Shown piece by piece: positions 14,687-23,489 of a stretch of DNA of 32,067 nucleotides. Positions within the stretch are counted from its first letter, which is position 1. Each line of letters starts with the position of its first letter. Source of the stretch: Gemmataceae bacterium (GTDB lineage Bacteria; Planctomycetota; Planctomycetia; Gemmatales; Gemmataceae); contig JAIEPT010000231.1 of the NCBI GenBank assembly GCA_019748295.1, positions 1 through 32,067 of the forward strand. Direction: 5' to 3'. The translations under genes and the position numbers were made by a program. Under the pieces are notes generated by a model, which saw nothing but the letters and a program-made list of their open reading frames with translations, searched no databases and was not told the DNA's origin.

Positions 14687-17122
14687 ATGAAGCAACGCCT
14701 GCCCGCCTCGCGAGACCCCGCCATGCGTATCGCCTTTCTCTCCCTCTTCGCCTTTCTGTTCGCTGATTTCGCGTCGGCTCAAAACCGCGATGCGGTGCTC
14801 GTGTTCAAGGACGGGTTCGTGCTGAAGGGGAAGGCGGTTCAGCAGAAGGATTTCATCGTCGATCCGGCCACGGGCACTTCGTTCACCATCCCCAAAGGGG
14901 GCAGCTTTCTGCATTTGGACGATGGTCCGCGGAAGATCTTCTTTTCCCCCGCACAGGTTCGCGAAGTGATTCCGCTCAAGCCGGGCGAGCTGACCAAGGA
15001 CCAAATCGTCATCCAGCGCGTGTCCGCGGGCGGCCGGGGCGCGGCCCTCATGCCGAGTTGGACCTTCGAGGCGACTTCGGACTGGGACGAGAGTTGGCAG
15101 CGCACTTTCAAGGTAACGACCGAGACGGGCCGTTTCGGAGTCACTCAGCGTCTGATCCTGCTGACGCCGCAACGCGTGGTGATCGAGACGCTCAAATACG
15201 ACTGGACTATCCACCTCCAGACGAAGGAACTAGGCGCCGAGCAGGTGCGTTCGTTGCTTTACAAGCACTTCGCCAGGGAAAAGGTCACGAAGGATACGGA
15301 CAAGCGATATCAGATCGCACGATTCATGATGCAGGCGGGCTTCTACGACGAGTCCGAAAAGGAACTGGAAAACCTCGTCAAGGAATTCCCCGAAAGCAAG
15401 GAGATGGTCAAGAACCTGCAAACTGCGATCAAGAAGACACGCATCAACCTGTTTGTTGAGGAAATCGAACGGGCGGCCAAGACGGGGCAGCATCAGGAAG
15501 CGCAGGAACGGCTGAAGCTTTTCGATCGCGAGAAATACGACGAGCTTGTCAATGAGAAGGGGGGCTCGGCCGTTCACGAACTGAAGAACAAGTACGAAGC
15601 GCTCGGCGACAAGCTGAAAAACGCCAAGGAATCGCTCGAAACCATCGGCGGCCGACTTTCGACGAAGTCCCCTTGGGCGGGTGCGTTGGAAGCGATTGGC
15701 GGCGGACTGAATCTCGATACCGTCGATCGATTGGAAACGTTTCTCACCTACGCCCAGCAGCATGCGCGGGAAGCGAAGGAGAATCGCAAGCCGACGCAGT
15801 CGGCCGAGGAAGTGCTTTCGCTCGCGGTCACGGGATGGCTCCACGGCAACGCGGCAGCGGAGGCGGACCCGAAGTTGGCGGTCAACCTTTGGCGAGCACG
15901 CGACCTGGTGCTTCATGCTCTCAAGACCGATGACGAACCCGCCCGCGAGCAGGCCGTCAGCTCGTTCGTGAAGCAGGTCGAACTGCCGCTCGATCATTAC
16001 GCCCGGCTGATCAAGATGTTGCCGCCGCCGATTCCCGCGGACGTCAAAAAGCTGGGCACGGATCAAAACGAGTTGGACGTCGAAATCCCGGACGGGGAGA
16101 AAGGTTCCTATCACGTCCAACTGCCCCCCGATTATCACCACAACCGAACGTATCCCGTGCTGTTTCTGCTGCATGGCCGAGAGAAAGCGAACGTCTTGAT
16201 GCAGCGCTGGCAGGAGGTCGCATGGCGCAACGGTTGGATCATGGTGGCTCCGAAGTGGGGCACGGGATTCAATTCCACCTACGGCCATACGCCGCGCGAA
16301 AACCAATTCGTGCTCGACGTCCTTCGCGATGCTCGCCGCAAGTTCAACATCGATTCGGACCGCGTTTACCTCTTCGGATGGGACGAAGGGGGGAGCATGG
16401 CGTACGACGTCGGACTCATGAACCCCGGCGTGTTCGCGGCGGTTTCCGTCATGTGCGGCAATCCGAAAGGCTTCGCGAATCGATGCGCGACCAACGCCCA
16501 ATACTTGCCCTTCTACGTCGTCGATGGAGCCAACAACGGCAGCATCGTCAAGAACAACGAAGTGCATTGCGGCGATTGGGTGAAGAAGCACTACCCAGCG
16601 ATCTTCGCCGAATACAAGGGGCGATCGAACGAATGGTATGCCGCGGAGACGGAAACGATCGGCGATTGGTTTTCCCGCAAGAAGCGTGCTCATCCCAGCA
16701 GGCAACTCGGCGTTTCCGGCGGAGAGGAATTCAAGACGAACCGCGAGACGGACAACCGCTTCTATTGGTTAGGCGTGAGCGGCATTGCCGACCAAAACCT
16801 CAATGATTGGAAGAACTGGATCCACACGAATCTGCCGGCCAACGTTCAGGCCGACGTGTCGCAGGGGAATGAAGCGAGCGGCAAGGACGCGAAGATCTAC
16901 ACGCAGATCACGATCCGCTCGAAGGGCGTGAGCAAGGTGCAGGTGTGGCTTTCGCCCGAGGTCGTCGATTTCTCCAAACCGATCCAGTTCCGTGTGAACG
17001 GGAGCATGATGCGGCTGGCCCGCCCCGTTCAACCCTCTTTGCAGACGATGCTGGAGGAAATCTATGCGACGGGGGACAGGCAGTATCTCTTCTACGCGAA
17101 GGTCGCTTTGAGCGCGAAATAG
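14687..17122 (+). CDS. secreted alpha/beta-hydrolase-like protein with altered nucleophile
   Basis: An 811-aa exported protein. A hydrophobic segment (FLSLFAFLFADFASA) in the first 31 residues acts as signal peptide. After a beta-rich region (DAVLVFKDGFVLKGKAV) comes a charged helical middle part. The C-terminal half resembles esterases of the feruloyl/PHB-depolymerase type: YPVLFLLHGREK, then WIMVAPKWG, then YLFGWDEGGSMAYDVG, then FAAVSVMCG. The nucleophile elbow normally reads GxSxGG; here it is GWDEGG at 564-569, so Ser is Asp566. No obvious catalytic Asp/His pair follows. It may be a non-catalytic binding protein. GAAGG lies 7 nt before the ATG at 14687; an ATG at 14723 would also keep the signal peptide. 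Confidence 0.75.
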   Translation: MKQRLPASRDPAMRIAFLSLFAFLFADFASAQNRDAVLVFKDGFVLKGKAVQQKDFIVDPATGTSFTIPKGGSFLHLDDGPRKIFFSPAQVREVIPLKPGELTKDQIVIQRVSAGGRGAALMPSWTFEATSDWDESWQRTFKVTTETGRFGVTQRLILLTPQRVVIETLKYDWTIHLQTKELGAEQVRSLLYKHFAREKVTKDTDKRYQIARFMMQAGFYDESEKELENLVKEFPESKEMVKNLQTAIKKTRINLFVEEIERAAKTGQHQEAQERLKLFDREKYDELVNEKGGSAVHELKNKYEALGDKLKNAKESLETIGGRLSTKSPWAGALEAIGGGLNLDTVDRLETFLTYAQQHAREAKENRKPTQSAEEVLSLAVTGWLHGNAAAEADPKLAVNLWRARDLVLHALKTDDEPAREQAVSSFVKQVELPLDHYARLIKMLPPPIPADVKKLGTDQNELDVEIPDGEKGSYHVQLPPDYHHNRTYPVLFLLHGREKANVLMQRWQEVAWRNGWIMVAPKWGTGFNSTYGHTPRENQFVLDVLRDARRKFNIDSDRVYLFGWDEGGSMAYDVGLMNPGVFAAVSVMCGNPKGFANRCATNAQYLPFYVVDGANNGSIVKNNEVHCGDWVKKHYPAIFAEYKGRSNEWYAAETETIGDWFSRKKRAHPSRQLGVSGGEEFKTNRETDNRFYWLGVSGIADQNLNDWKNWIHTNLPANVQADVSQGNEASGKDAKIYTQITIRSKGVSKVQVWLSPEVVDFSKPIQFRVNGSMMRLARPVQPSLQTMLEEIYATGDRQYLFYAKVALSAK

Positions 17123-17144
17123 AATCCGCTACGCCGGAGCCAGT

Positions 17145-17348
17145 TCAATCGCAGGAGGCGCGATCGCGCGGCAGCATTTCCATGTGCCCATTCGCCACGT
17201 CGTAGGCGATGCCCACGATTGCGATCTTTCCCTCTCGTTCCAATCGGGCGAGCGTTTCGCCGCGGCTTCGGATGACTTCCGCGGTGATGACGCTCGACGG
17301 GAAGAAGGCAGCGACCGATTTCGCAAGCCGAGTTTGGGTGTCCGCTAC
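17145..17348 (-). pseudogene. C-terminal remnant of a carbonic anhydrase-like gene
   Basis: The minus-strand frame from 17348 to a TGA at 17145 encodes 67 residues with no usable start codon; a TGA lies two codons upstream and the frame overlaps the end of the ABC-F gene by 4 nt. The translation contains SVITAEVIRSRGETLARLE and then EGKIAIVGIAYDVANG. This is close to the C-terminal end of beta-type carbonic anhydrases, where EGK-x-x-IVG-x-x-YD-x-x-x-G is a recurring pattern. The N-terminal part with the zinc ligands is absent. I read it as a decayed, 5-prime-truncated gene. Family assignment is by pattern only. Confidence 0.5.
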
Positions 17349-19252
17349 GCCTCATTATTGAGTTCGATCGCCTCCTCCCAATGCTCGTAGAGGCGAGCCA
17401 ATTCCACTTTCGTGTCCTCAAAAGCCTGCATCGTTTCCTTCACCTTGACCGCGTCCTTGTAAAGATCCCCCGAGGCGAGAGCTGCTTCCAACTCGCGGAC
17501 GCGCGTCTCCGCGACGGCGATATCCGCTTCGATCTCGTTCGCTCTCCGATATGGAAATACTCGTTTCCGCTTCGCTCTGCCGGCCGTGCTGGGGGGTGGG
17601 GCTTTCGCTTCCGCAGGTTTGGCCTTCTTGTTCTTCGCCTCTTCCTCCTTCAGAACCCGCATGCGTTCGTAGGTGTCGTAGTTGCCGTAGATCACTTCCA
17701 CCCGGCCGTCCTCTTCGAAGACGAGCAGCAGATCGACCACGCGATTGAGGAACCAGCGGTCGTGGCTGACGACGATGCAAGTTCCCTCGAAATCGAGCAA
17801 CGCCTGCTCCAGCGCATCGCACGCCCAGATGTCGAGATGGTTGGTCGGTTCGTCGAGCACCAGTACGTTGACGCCCAGAGCCACGAGGCGGGCCAACGCG
17901 ACCCGGCTCCGTTCGCCGCCGCTGAGCTTCGCGACCTTCTGATTGACCTGATCCCCGACGAGGCCGAACCGCCCGAGCAGATCGCGCATTGCCTGTTCGT
18001 TGGCGTCGGCATCGTCGCCGGGCCAGGCGGCTCGCAGGACGCTTTTCTCCGGGCTGACGGTCTTGAGATGCTGGTCGTAGTAGCCGAACTCGACGAGGTG
18101 CCCGCGCTGCACTCGGCCCGAAGTCGGCTGCTCCTCGCCGAGCAAAATGCGGAGCAGCGTGGTCTTGCCGCTGCCGTTTGGGCCCATGATGCCCAGACGT
18201 TGGCCGCGCTTGAGTTGGAAGCTGAGTCTTTCGAACAGCGGCCGATCGAACCGCTTGGAAAGATCGTCCGTCTGAAAGACGATGTCCCCCGAACGGCGGA
18301 CTTCGCCGAAATGCATGCGGGGCGACGAGATCATCGTGGGCCGTTCGACGATCTCCAGTCGATCGATCGCCTTCTGCCGGGATGCGGCTTGCTTGTGGAG
18401 TTGGCCGTAGTTCGTTCGTCGAATGTACTCCTCTTGCTTCTCGATGTATTCCTTCTGTGCTTCGTATGCCTTGAGCTGCTGCTCGTAGCGTTCCTCCCGT
18501 TGACGGAGATACGCGGTGTAGTTGCCGGGATAAGCGTGAAGATGCTTGCGATTCATCTCGAAGACGCGCGTGACGACGCGGTCGAGAAAGTAGCGATCGT
18601 GGCTGACGATGATCATCGCTTCGGGCTGGCGGATGAGGTAATCCTCCAACCAGCGCGTCGCCTTGATGTCGAGGTGGTTGCTCGGTTCGTCGAGCAGCAT
18701 CACATCGGGGGACGAAAGCAGCAGCTTGGCAAGCATCACCCGGCTTTGCTGGCCGCCGCTGAACGTCGTGAGCGGGCGGTCGTAGTCCTCGCGGAGGAAG
18801 CCGAGGCCATCGAGGATTTCTTCGACGCGATGATCGATCGTGTAGGCGTCATGATGGCGCAGCATCTCGTTGAGCCGATCGTAGCGGGCGGCAAGCGATT
18901 TCTTTTCGTTCTCTTCGCTCGCATTGGAAAGGGCCTCGGCCACGCGGACTAACTCATCCTGCGCGGCAAGAAACTCGTTGAGGGCGCTCTTCGCTTCCTC
19001 GAACAGCGACCGTCCCTCGGCGATTTCCGGCGTCTGGCGGAGCAGGGCGACGCGAGCGCCGGCATGCAGGCGGACATCCCCCGTGTCGGGGCGGTCGAGG
19101 CCCGCCAGGATCTTCATAAGCGTCGTCTTGCCGACGCCATTGGGGCCGACGAGACCGACACGTTGCCCGTTAAACAGCTCGAAGCCGAGGTTGTCGAACA
19201 GCGGCTCGGCATCGAATCCGCGACTCAAATCGGAACAGCTCAAAAGCAACAT
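17345..19252 (-). CDS. ABC-F family ATPase (Uup/EttA-like)
   Basis: A 635-aa soluble protein with two ABC ATPase domains and no membrane segments, so it is an ABC-F protein; members bind the ribosome and modulate translation or rescue stalled complexes. First domain: Walker A GPNGVGKT at 36-43, signature SGGQQSR at 165-171, Walker B LLDEPSNHLD from 186. The charged helical linker at about 245-305, with many E, Q and K, is the P-site tRNA interaction motif region. Second domain: Walker A GPNGSGKT at 357-364, SGGERSR at 444-450, VLDEPTNHLD. The tail from about 540 is Lys/Ala-rich, then a coiled coil, as in Uup. Resistance function is possible in this family but nothing here indicates it. Confidence 0.93.
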   Translation of the reverse strand: MLLLSCSDLSRGFDAEPLFDNLGFELFNGQRVGLVGPNGVGKTTLMKILAGLDRPDTGDVRLHAGARVALLRQTPEIAEGRSLFEEAKSALNEFLAAQDELVRVAEALSNASEENEKKSLAARYDRLNEMLRHHDAYTIDHRVEEILDGLGFLREDYDRPLTTFSGGQQSRVMLAKLLLSSPDVMLLDEPSNHLDIKATRWLEDYLIRQPEAMIIVSHDRYFLDRVVTRVFEMNRKHLHAYPGNYTAYLRQREERYEQQLKAYEAQKEYIEKQEEYIRRTNYGQLHKQAASRQKAIDRLEIVERPTMISSPRMHFGEVRRSGDIVFQTDDLSKRFDRPLFERLSFQLKRGQRLGIMGPNGSGKTTLLRILLGEEQPTSGRVQRGHLVEFGYYDQHLKTVSPEKSVLRAAWPGDDADANEQAMRDLLGRFGLVGDQVNQKVAKLSGGERSRVALARLVALGVNVLVLDEPTNHLDIWACDALEQALLDFEGTCIVVSHDRWFLNRVVDLLLVFEEDGRVEVIYGNYDTYERMRVLKEEEAKNKKAKPAEAKAPPPSTAGRAKRKRVFPYRRANEIEADIAVAETRVRELEAALASGDLYKDAVKVKETMQAFEDTKVELARLYEHWEEAIELNNEA

Positions 19253-19517
19253 GGGCTCAGCCCTGACAGAGTGACATCCGTTCCAGAAACCTTATGGCGA
19301 CGATGCGCCCGTGGCGACCTTGCACACGCGTAGCTGCTTCGGTCATCCGCGGTACGAGCATGGAGCGGATTGGGGTCGGGCTCATGGCGGGGCCGCACGG
19401 CTGTGTCACGAGACGCAGAAGCGCGGCACTGCCCTCGGCTGCGTTTTTGGCAGCCTCCAGGTTGCTCGTCTGCCGATTCTGCCGGATTTGCCGCTGTTTC
19501 CTAGGCTTTGAGCCGCC

Positions 19518-19546
19518 TTGATTTGCGGAAAAGGCAACCATAGAAT
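19518..19546 (+). promoter_or_regulatory. possible sigma70-like promoter upstream of clpC
   Basis: TTGATT (19518-19523) and TAGAAT (19541-19546) are separated by exactly 17 nt. A transcript from here would carry a leader of about 370 nt containing the inverted repeat at 19708-19816 before the clpC ATG. The gap from 19253 to 19924 holds no convincing gene; open frames there are repeat-derived or lack any recognisable family. Confidence 0.4.
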
Positions 19547-19707
19547 GCTCTCGAAGATTCCCCGAAGCAGGCTTGATTTCGGATGGCCGAAACGAGGATG
19601 CTTTGGAGGCGTCGTCTCGACCTTCGAGGCCGGCACGGAAGCGCCTGGACGCTCGACCTAGAACGTCGTCCCCCTCCCTGCGTCGCGGCAGTTTTCTCGG
19701 CTTCGCT

Positions 19708-19816
19708 AACCACAGAGGCACAGAGGACACAGAGAAAAACCAGAAGATCCTCAGAGAGTTCCATCGGATCAGTCTCGATCCCTTCTTTCCTCTGCGTTCT
19801 CTGTGACTCCGTGGTT
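19708..19816. repeat. inverted pair of CCACAGAGGCACAGAG-type repeats
   Basis: The 27-nt arms at 19708-19734 and 19790-19816 match at 23 of 27 positions around a 55-nt loop. The unit is built from short CACAGAG and CGGAG steps and belongs to a repeat type that I recognise from intergenic regions of many planctomycetes and other bacteria. It lies in the leader region of clpC. Confidence 0.8.
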
Positions 19817-19924
19817 CAATTGCCTTCTGCGTCGCGATCCGACACCAGGTCCAAAGTTCCCGCTTCTGGGTGCGTCGCCTTTCGGCACGGACCCGGTTCC
19901 AGGGTCGCTGGAGAACGAACCGGA

Positions 19925-22462
19925 ATGTACGAACGCTTTACGGACCGGGCCCGCAAGGTGATGCAGTTGGCCAATCAGGAGGCCCAACGCTTCAACCACG
20001 AGTACATCGGGACGGAACACATCCTCCTGGGACTCGTCAAAGAGGGCACTGGCGTCGCCGCCAACGTCCTGAAAAATCTCGACATCGACTTGCGGAAAAT
20101 CCGCATCGAAGTGGAAAAGATCGTTCAGGCTGGGCCGGACATGGTGACCATGGGCCGGCTGCCGCAAACCCCCCGCGCCAAGAAAGTGATCGAGTATTCG
20201 ATCGAAGAGGCGCGCAACTTGAATCATAACTACGTCGGCACCGAGCATCTCCTCCTGGGGCTCCTTCGAGAACAAGAGGGCGTCGCCGCCCAGGTTCTCA
20301 TGAACCTCGGGCTGAAGCTCGAAGACGTCCGCGAAGAAGTCTTAAATCTGCTGGGGCACAACATGGAATCGAGCGAAAGCAGCAGCGGCCCGGGCGGTGG
20401 TGGCGGAGGCGGCGGAGGCGGAGGCGGCGGAGCCGAACGGGCCCCGCGCCAAGGCAAATCCAAGACGCCTGCCCTCGACAGCTTCGGCCGCGACCTCACC
20501 GAACTTGCCCGCCAAAGCAAGCTCGATCCGGTCATCGGCCGCGCCAACGAAATCGAACGCGTCGTTCAGATTCTGTCCCGACGCACGAAGAACAATCCCG
20601 TCCTCCTCGGCGAAGCGGGCGTCGGCAAGACCGCCATCGTCGAAGGCCTCGCTCAGATGATCGTCGAGGGGAACGTCCCCGAGTTGCTTCGCGACAAGCG
20701 CATCGTCGTCCTCGACCTCGCCATGATGGTCGCGGGCACGAAGTATCGCGGCCAGTTCGAAGAACGCATCAAGGCCGTGATGAACGAAGTGCGTCGCGCC
20801 AAAAACACGATCCTCTTCATCGACGAACTCCACACCCTGGTCGGAGCCGGCGGGGCCGAAGGCGCGATCGACGCGTCCAACGTCCTCAAGCCCGCCCTGG
20901 CTCGCGGCGAGATTCAGTGCATCGGCGCTACCACCCTCGACGAGTACCGCAAGTACATCGAGAAGGATGGCGCTCTGGAACGCCGTTTCCAGCAGATCAT
21001 CGTCAATCCGCCGTCGAAGCTCGAAGCGATCGAGATCCTCAAGGGGCTCCGCGACCGCTACGAAGCGCATCACCGCGTCCAGATCAAGGATGAGGCCCTG
21101 CGTGCCGCAGTCGATCTCTCCGACCGCTACATCACCGCGCGTTGCTTGCCGGACAAGGCGATCGACGTGATCGATGAGGCTGGCGCTCGCATTCGGCTCA
21201 AAGCCATGACCCGACCGCCGGATCTCAAGGAGATCGACGGCCAGATCGAGCAGCTCAACCAGGAGAAGGAAGCTGCGGTGGCCGAGCAGGATTTCGAGAA
21301 GGCCGCCCACCTGCGCGATCAGGCCGACAAGCTCAAGAAGAAGAAGGAATCGGTCACCCGCGAATGGCGCGAGAAAGCCAAGGAAATCGACGGGGTCGTG
21401 GATGAAGAGGTCATTCGCGAAGTCGTCAACAAGATGACCGGCGTGCCGCTGGGGCGCATCGGCGCGGACGAGACCAAGCGTCTGCTCACGATGGAAACCG
21501 ACTTGCACAAGATGGTCGTCAGCCAGCATGAAGCGATCACCGCGATTGCCAAGGCGGTTCGCAAGAGCCGGGCGGGCCTGAAGGATCCGAAGCGGCCGAT
21601 GGGGAGCTTCATCTTCGCCGGGCCCACGGGCGTCGGCAAGACGTTGCTCGCCAAGCAGCTTGCGAACTTCATGTTCAACGACGAGAACGCGCTGATCCAG
21701 ATCGACATGTCGGAGTACCAGGAGAAGCACAACGTCAGCCGCTTGTGGGGCGCTCCTCCGGGCTACGTCGGTTACGAAGAAGGCGGTCAACTCACCGAGA
21801 AGATCCGCCGTCGTCCCTACAGCGTGATCCTGCTCGACGAAATCGAGAAGGCTCATCCGGACGTCTGGAACTCGCTGCTCCAGATCATGGAAGAAGGCCG
21901 GCTCACCGACAGCTACGGCCGAACCGTTGACTTCAAGAACGTCATCTTGATCATGACCACGAACATCGGCGCCGAGCAGATCATCGGCCGCAGCCAGCTT
22001 ACCGACATGTTCCGCCCGAAGTCGGAGCAGACCAGCTACGAGTCGATGAAGAAGACGCTGAAGGAGGAGATGGAACGCAACTTCCGTCCTGAGTTCCTCA
22101 ACCGCGTGGACGACATCATCGTCTTCCGCAAGCTGACCGATGCGGACTTGAAGAACATCGTCGACATCGAGTTGAGCAAGGTGACGAAGCGGCTCGCCGA
22201 AAAGAACATCGAGCTAGTCGTGACGGAAGAAGCGAAAACTTTCCTTGTCAAGAACGGCACGAACACCGAGTACGGCGCCCGTCCGCTGCGTCGCGCGATC
22301 GAGCAGCACCTGGAAGACCCGTTGGCCGAGTCGCTGCTGCACGGCCACTTCGAAGGGAAGGACTTGATCACGGTGCGTGCGGAAGAGCTGAAGCTCATTT
22401 TCGACGCGACCAGCAAGGCCGAACCTGCCGCCGAAGGCCAAATGGCCCAAGCGGCAGGCTGA
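19925..22462 (+). CDS. clpC: ATP-dependent Clp protease ATP-binding subunit ClpC
   Basis: An 845-aa HSP100 unfoldase that feeds substrates to ClpP. The N-domain has two Clp-N repeats within residues 1-145 ([29 protein letters not shown]). D1 has Walker A GEAGVGKT at 229-236 and Walker [14 protein letters not shown]-type segment ([20 protein letters not shown]) near 440-475 marks it as ClpC rather than ClpB. D2 has Walker A GPTGVGKT at 566-573 and the C-terminal D2-small domain. The linker between N-domain and D1 contains 13 consecutive glycines at 157-169. The ATG at 19925, with GGAGA 10 nt upstream, gives the canonical [10 protein letters not shown] start; the frame is open further upstream only through repeat sequence. 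clpP is not in the window. Confidence 0.96.
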   Translation: MYERFTDRARKVMQLANQEAQRFNHEYIGTEHILLGLVKEGTGVAANVLKNLDIDLRKIRIEVEKIVQAGPDMVTMGRLPQTPRAKKVIEYSIEEARNLNHNYVGTEHLLLGLLREQEGVAAQVLMNLGLKLEDVREEVLNLLGHNMESSESSSGPGGGGGGGGGGGGGAERAPRQGKSKTPALDSFGRDLTELARQSKLDPVIGRANEIERVVQILSRRTKNNPVLLGEAGVGKTAIVEGLAQMIVEGNVPELLRDKRIVVLDLAMMVAGTKYRGQFEERIKAVMNEVRRAKNTILFIDELHTLVGAGGAEGAIDASNVLKPALARGEIQCIGATTLDEYRKYIEKDGALERRFQQIIVNPPSKLEAIEILKGLRDRYEAHHRVQIKDEALRAAVDLSDRYITARCLPDKAIDVIDEAGARIRLKAMTRPPDLKEIDGQIEQLNQEKEAAVAEQDFEKAAHLRDQADKLKKKKESVTREWREKAKEIDGVVDEEVIREVVNKMTGVPLGRIGADETKRLLTMETDLHKMVVSQHEAITAIAKAVRKSRAGLKDPKRPMGSFIFAGPTGVGKTLLAKQLANFMFNDENALIQIDMSEYQEKHNVSRLWGAPPGYVGYEEGGQLTEKIRRRPYSVILLDEIEKAHPDVWNSLLQIMEEGRLTDSYGRTVDFKNVILIMTTNIGAEQIIGRSQLTDMFRPKSEQTSYESMKKTLKEEMERNFRPEFLNRVDDIIVFRKLTDADLKNIVDIELSKVTKRLAEKNIELVVTEEAKTFLVKNGTNTEYGARPLRRAIEQHLEDPLAESLLHGHFEGKDLITVRAEELKLIFDATSKAEPAAEGQMAQAAG

Positions 22463-22485
22463 GAAAGCAATCGTGATGATCGAAG

Positions 22486-22514
22486 AGCCGGCTCCCAAAA
22501 GGAGCCGGCTTTTC
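22486..22514 (+). terminator. rho-independent terminator of clpC
   Basis: A perfect 10-bp stem, AGCCGGCTCC (22486-22495) with GGAGCCGGCT (22501-22510), a CAAAA loop and a short T-run, 24 nt after the clpC stop. This is the best intrinsic terminator in the window. Confidence 0.88.
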
Positions 22515-22553
22515 TGTTGCGCAAGGGTCAGAGCCCGAGCGCCAGCGAGGGAT

Positions 22554-22655
22554 CCTATGTAGCCCTCTCGCTCCGCGAAAGGTAAGCGGCAGCGCATCAT
22601 GCGGTCGCGCGGCATTCTTCCGCTAACCTCTCGCGGAGCGAGAGGGCTACATAGG
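22554..22655. repeat. 35-bp inverted repeat abutting a stop codon
   Basis: The arms 22554-22588 and 22621-22655 match at 33 of 35 positions with a 32-nt loop. The right arm contains its own hairpin, CCTCTCG against CGAGAGG. The right arm ends at the base before the stop codon (22656-22658) of the minus-strand unknown gene. Confidence 0.9.
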
Positions 22656-23081
22656 TCAGTCGTCGACTTCTATCGACTTGATGATCGCCGCCGCGAGGGG
22701 TTCGAAGCGTTCGAGTTCGAGGTCGTTGGCTTGCCACAGGATGAGGACGGTGCCGCTGCCGCAGTAGAAGCTGCGCGTCCAGCAGGTGTTGGTGAGGTCG
22801 AAGCTGAAGAAACGCATGTCGTGCCCCACGGCCGCGAGATTCGCGACGGTGTCGGCTTTCGCTTCCGATTCAAGTCCCTGATATTCGGCGACCATCGCTT
22901 CGAGCGCGGTCTCGGCCATCAACTCCGGTTCCGGCATGTCGCCGTCGTAGGTGATGAGCATGAACGCGGTTTCCGGGCTTTGCAGGGCCACGGTCCAGCC
23001 GTTGGGATTCTCTTCCCGGGCCATGTCCCAAGTCTCGGGAAACCGGAACCGCAATCCGCTCTCTTCGAATGTCGCAGGCAT
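22656..23081 (-). CDS. conserved-looking unknown protein (141 aa), third gene of the toxin-antitoxin cluster
   Basis: I do not recognise the family. The 141-aa product starts MPATFEESGLRFRFPETWDM, then alternates predicted strands and helices (FMLITYDGDMPEPELMAET; SFYCGSGTVLILWQAND) and ends IIKSIEVDD. The opening F-P-W pattern and the late hydrophobic strand recall DcrB/PsbP-fold proteins, a weak analogy. There is no signal peptide or membrane helix. AGGA lies 6 nt before the ATG at 23081. It begins 21 nt after the PIN toxin stop on the same strand, so the three genes are likely cotranscribed. Its stop codon touches the inverted repeat. Confidence 0.65.
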   Translation of the reverse strand: MPATFEESGLRFRFPETWDMAREENPNGWTVALQSPETAFMLITYDGDMPEPELMAETALEAMVAEYQGLESEAKADTVANLAAVGHDMRFFSFDLTNTCWTRSFYCGSGTVLILWQANDLELERFEPLAAAIIKSIEVDD

Positions 23082-23102
23082 GGGCGTTCCTAGCAGGTTC
23101 GA

Positions 23103-23489
23103 TTACCAGATCCGTGCGATGCCATACTGATCCTTCACGGCGTCCGCACTGACGAGCGGCATCTTCTCGATCCGAGCTTGTGCCGCGAGCATTCGGTCGA
23201 ACGGGTCTTTGTGAGCCATCGGAAGCCGCAGCACTTCCGAGGCATGCTCCGGGATGATGTGCAGGATCTCGAAATCGTAGTCTGCAATCGCTTCCTTCAC
23301 GAACTCGTCGAACGCGACCGCAAGATTCAGTTTCCCCAATCCCATCTTGATGGCGATTTCCCAGTAACTTGCGGGGCTAACCCATACTTCATTCTCGCCC
23401 GCTTCTATGGTTGCCTTGGCAAGCGGACTCAATTGGGGAGAGTCGAGGTAAAACCAAAGGAGGGCATGCGTGTCCAAAAGGACGTTCAA
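23103..23489 (-). CDS. PIN-domain toxin (VapC-like ribonuclease)
   Basis: A 128-aa PIN-domain protein expected to cleave RNA in a metal-dependent way and to be neutralised by the antitoxin encoded just upstream. The acidic site is visible: D6 in VLLDTHALLWF, E44 in YWEIAIK, D98 in HKDPFDRML and D116 in LVSADAV. The start codon is TTG at 23489: a TAA closes the frame five codons upstream, and AAGGAG lies 8 nt before the TTG. The TTG overlaps the TGA stop of the antitoxin (TTGA), giving translational coupling with a weak initiation codon, a common way to keep toxin below antitoxin. Confidence 0.87.
   Translation of the reverse strand: MNVLLDTHALLWFYLDSPQLSPLAKATIEAGENEVWVSPASYWEIAIKMGLGKLNLAVAFDEFVKEAIADYDFEILHIIPEHASEVLRLPMAHKDPFDRMLAAQARIEKMPLVSADAVKDQYGIARIW

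Noticed and set aside
14486-15214. N-terminal extension of the YbjN-like frame
   Set aside because: It lies antisense to the hydrolase-like gene, and the ATG at 14485 has a proper ribosome binding site.
15230-16705. 491-aa minus-strand open frame
   Set aside because: Antisense to the secreted hydrolase-like gene, which has a signal peptide and recognisable fold motifs.
19257-19730. 157-aa minus-strand frame in the clpC upstream gap
   Set aside because: Basic, low-information composition, and part of it is read from the CACAGAG repeat; no ribosome binding site or family pattern.
20342-21856. 504-aa minus-strand open frame
   Set aside because: Antisense shadow of clpC caused by GC-rich codon usage; no domain recognised.
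23090-23115. tRNA T-arm-like GGTTCGATTACC
   Set aside because: No matching stem or cloverleaf around it, and it overlaps the toxin gene end.
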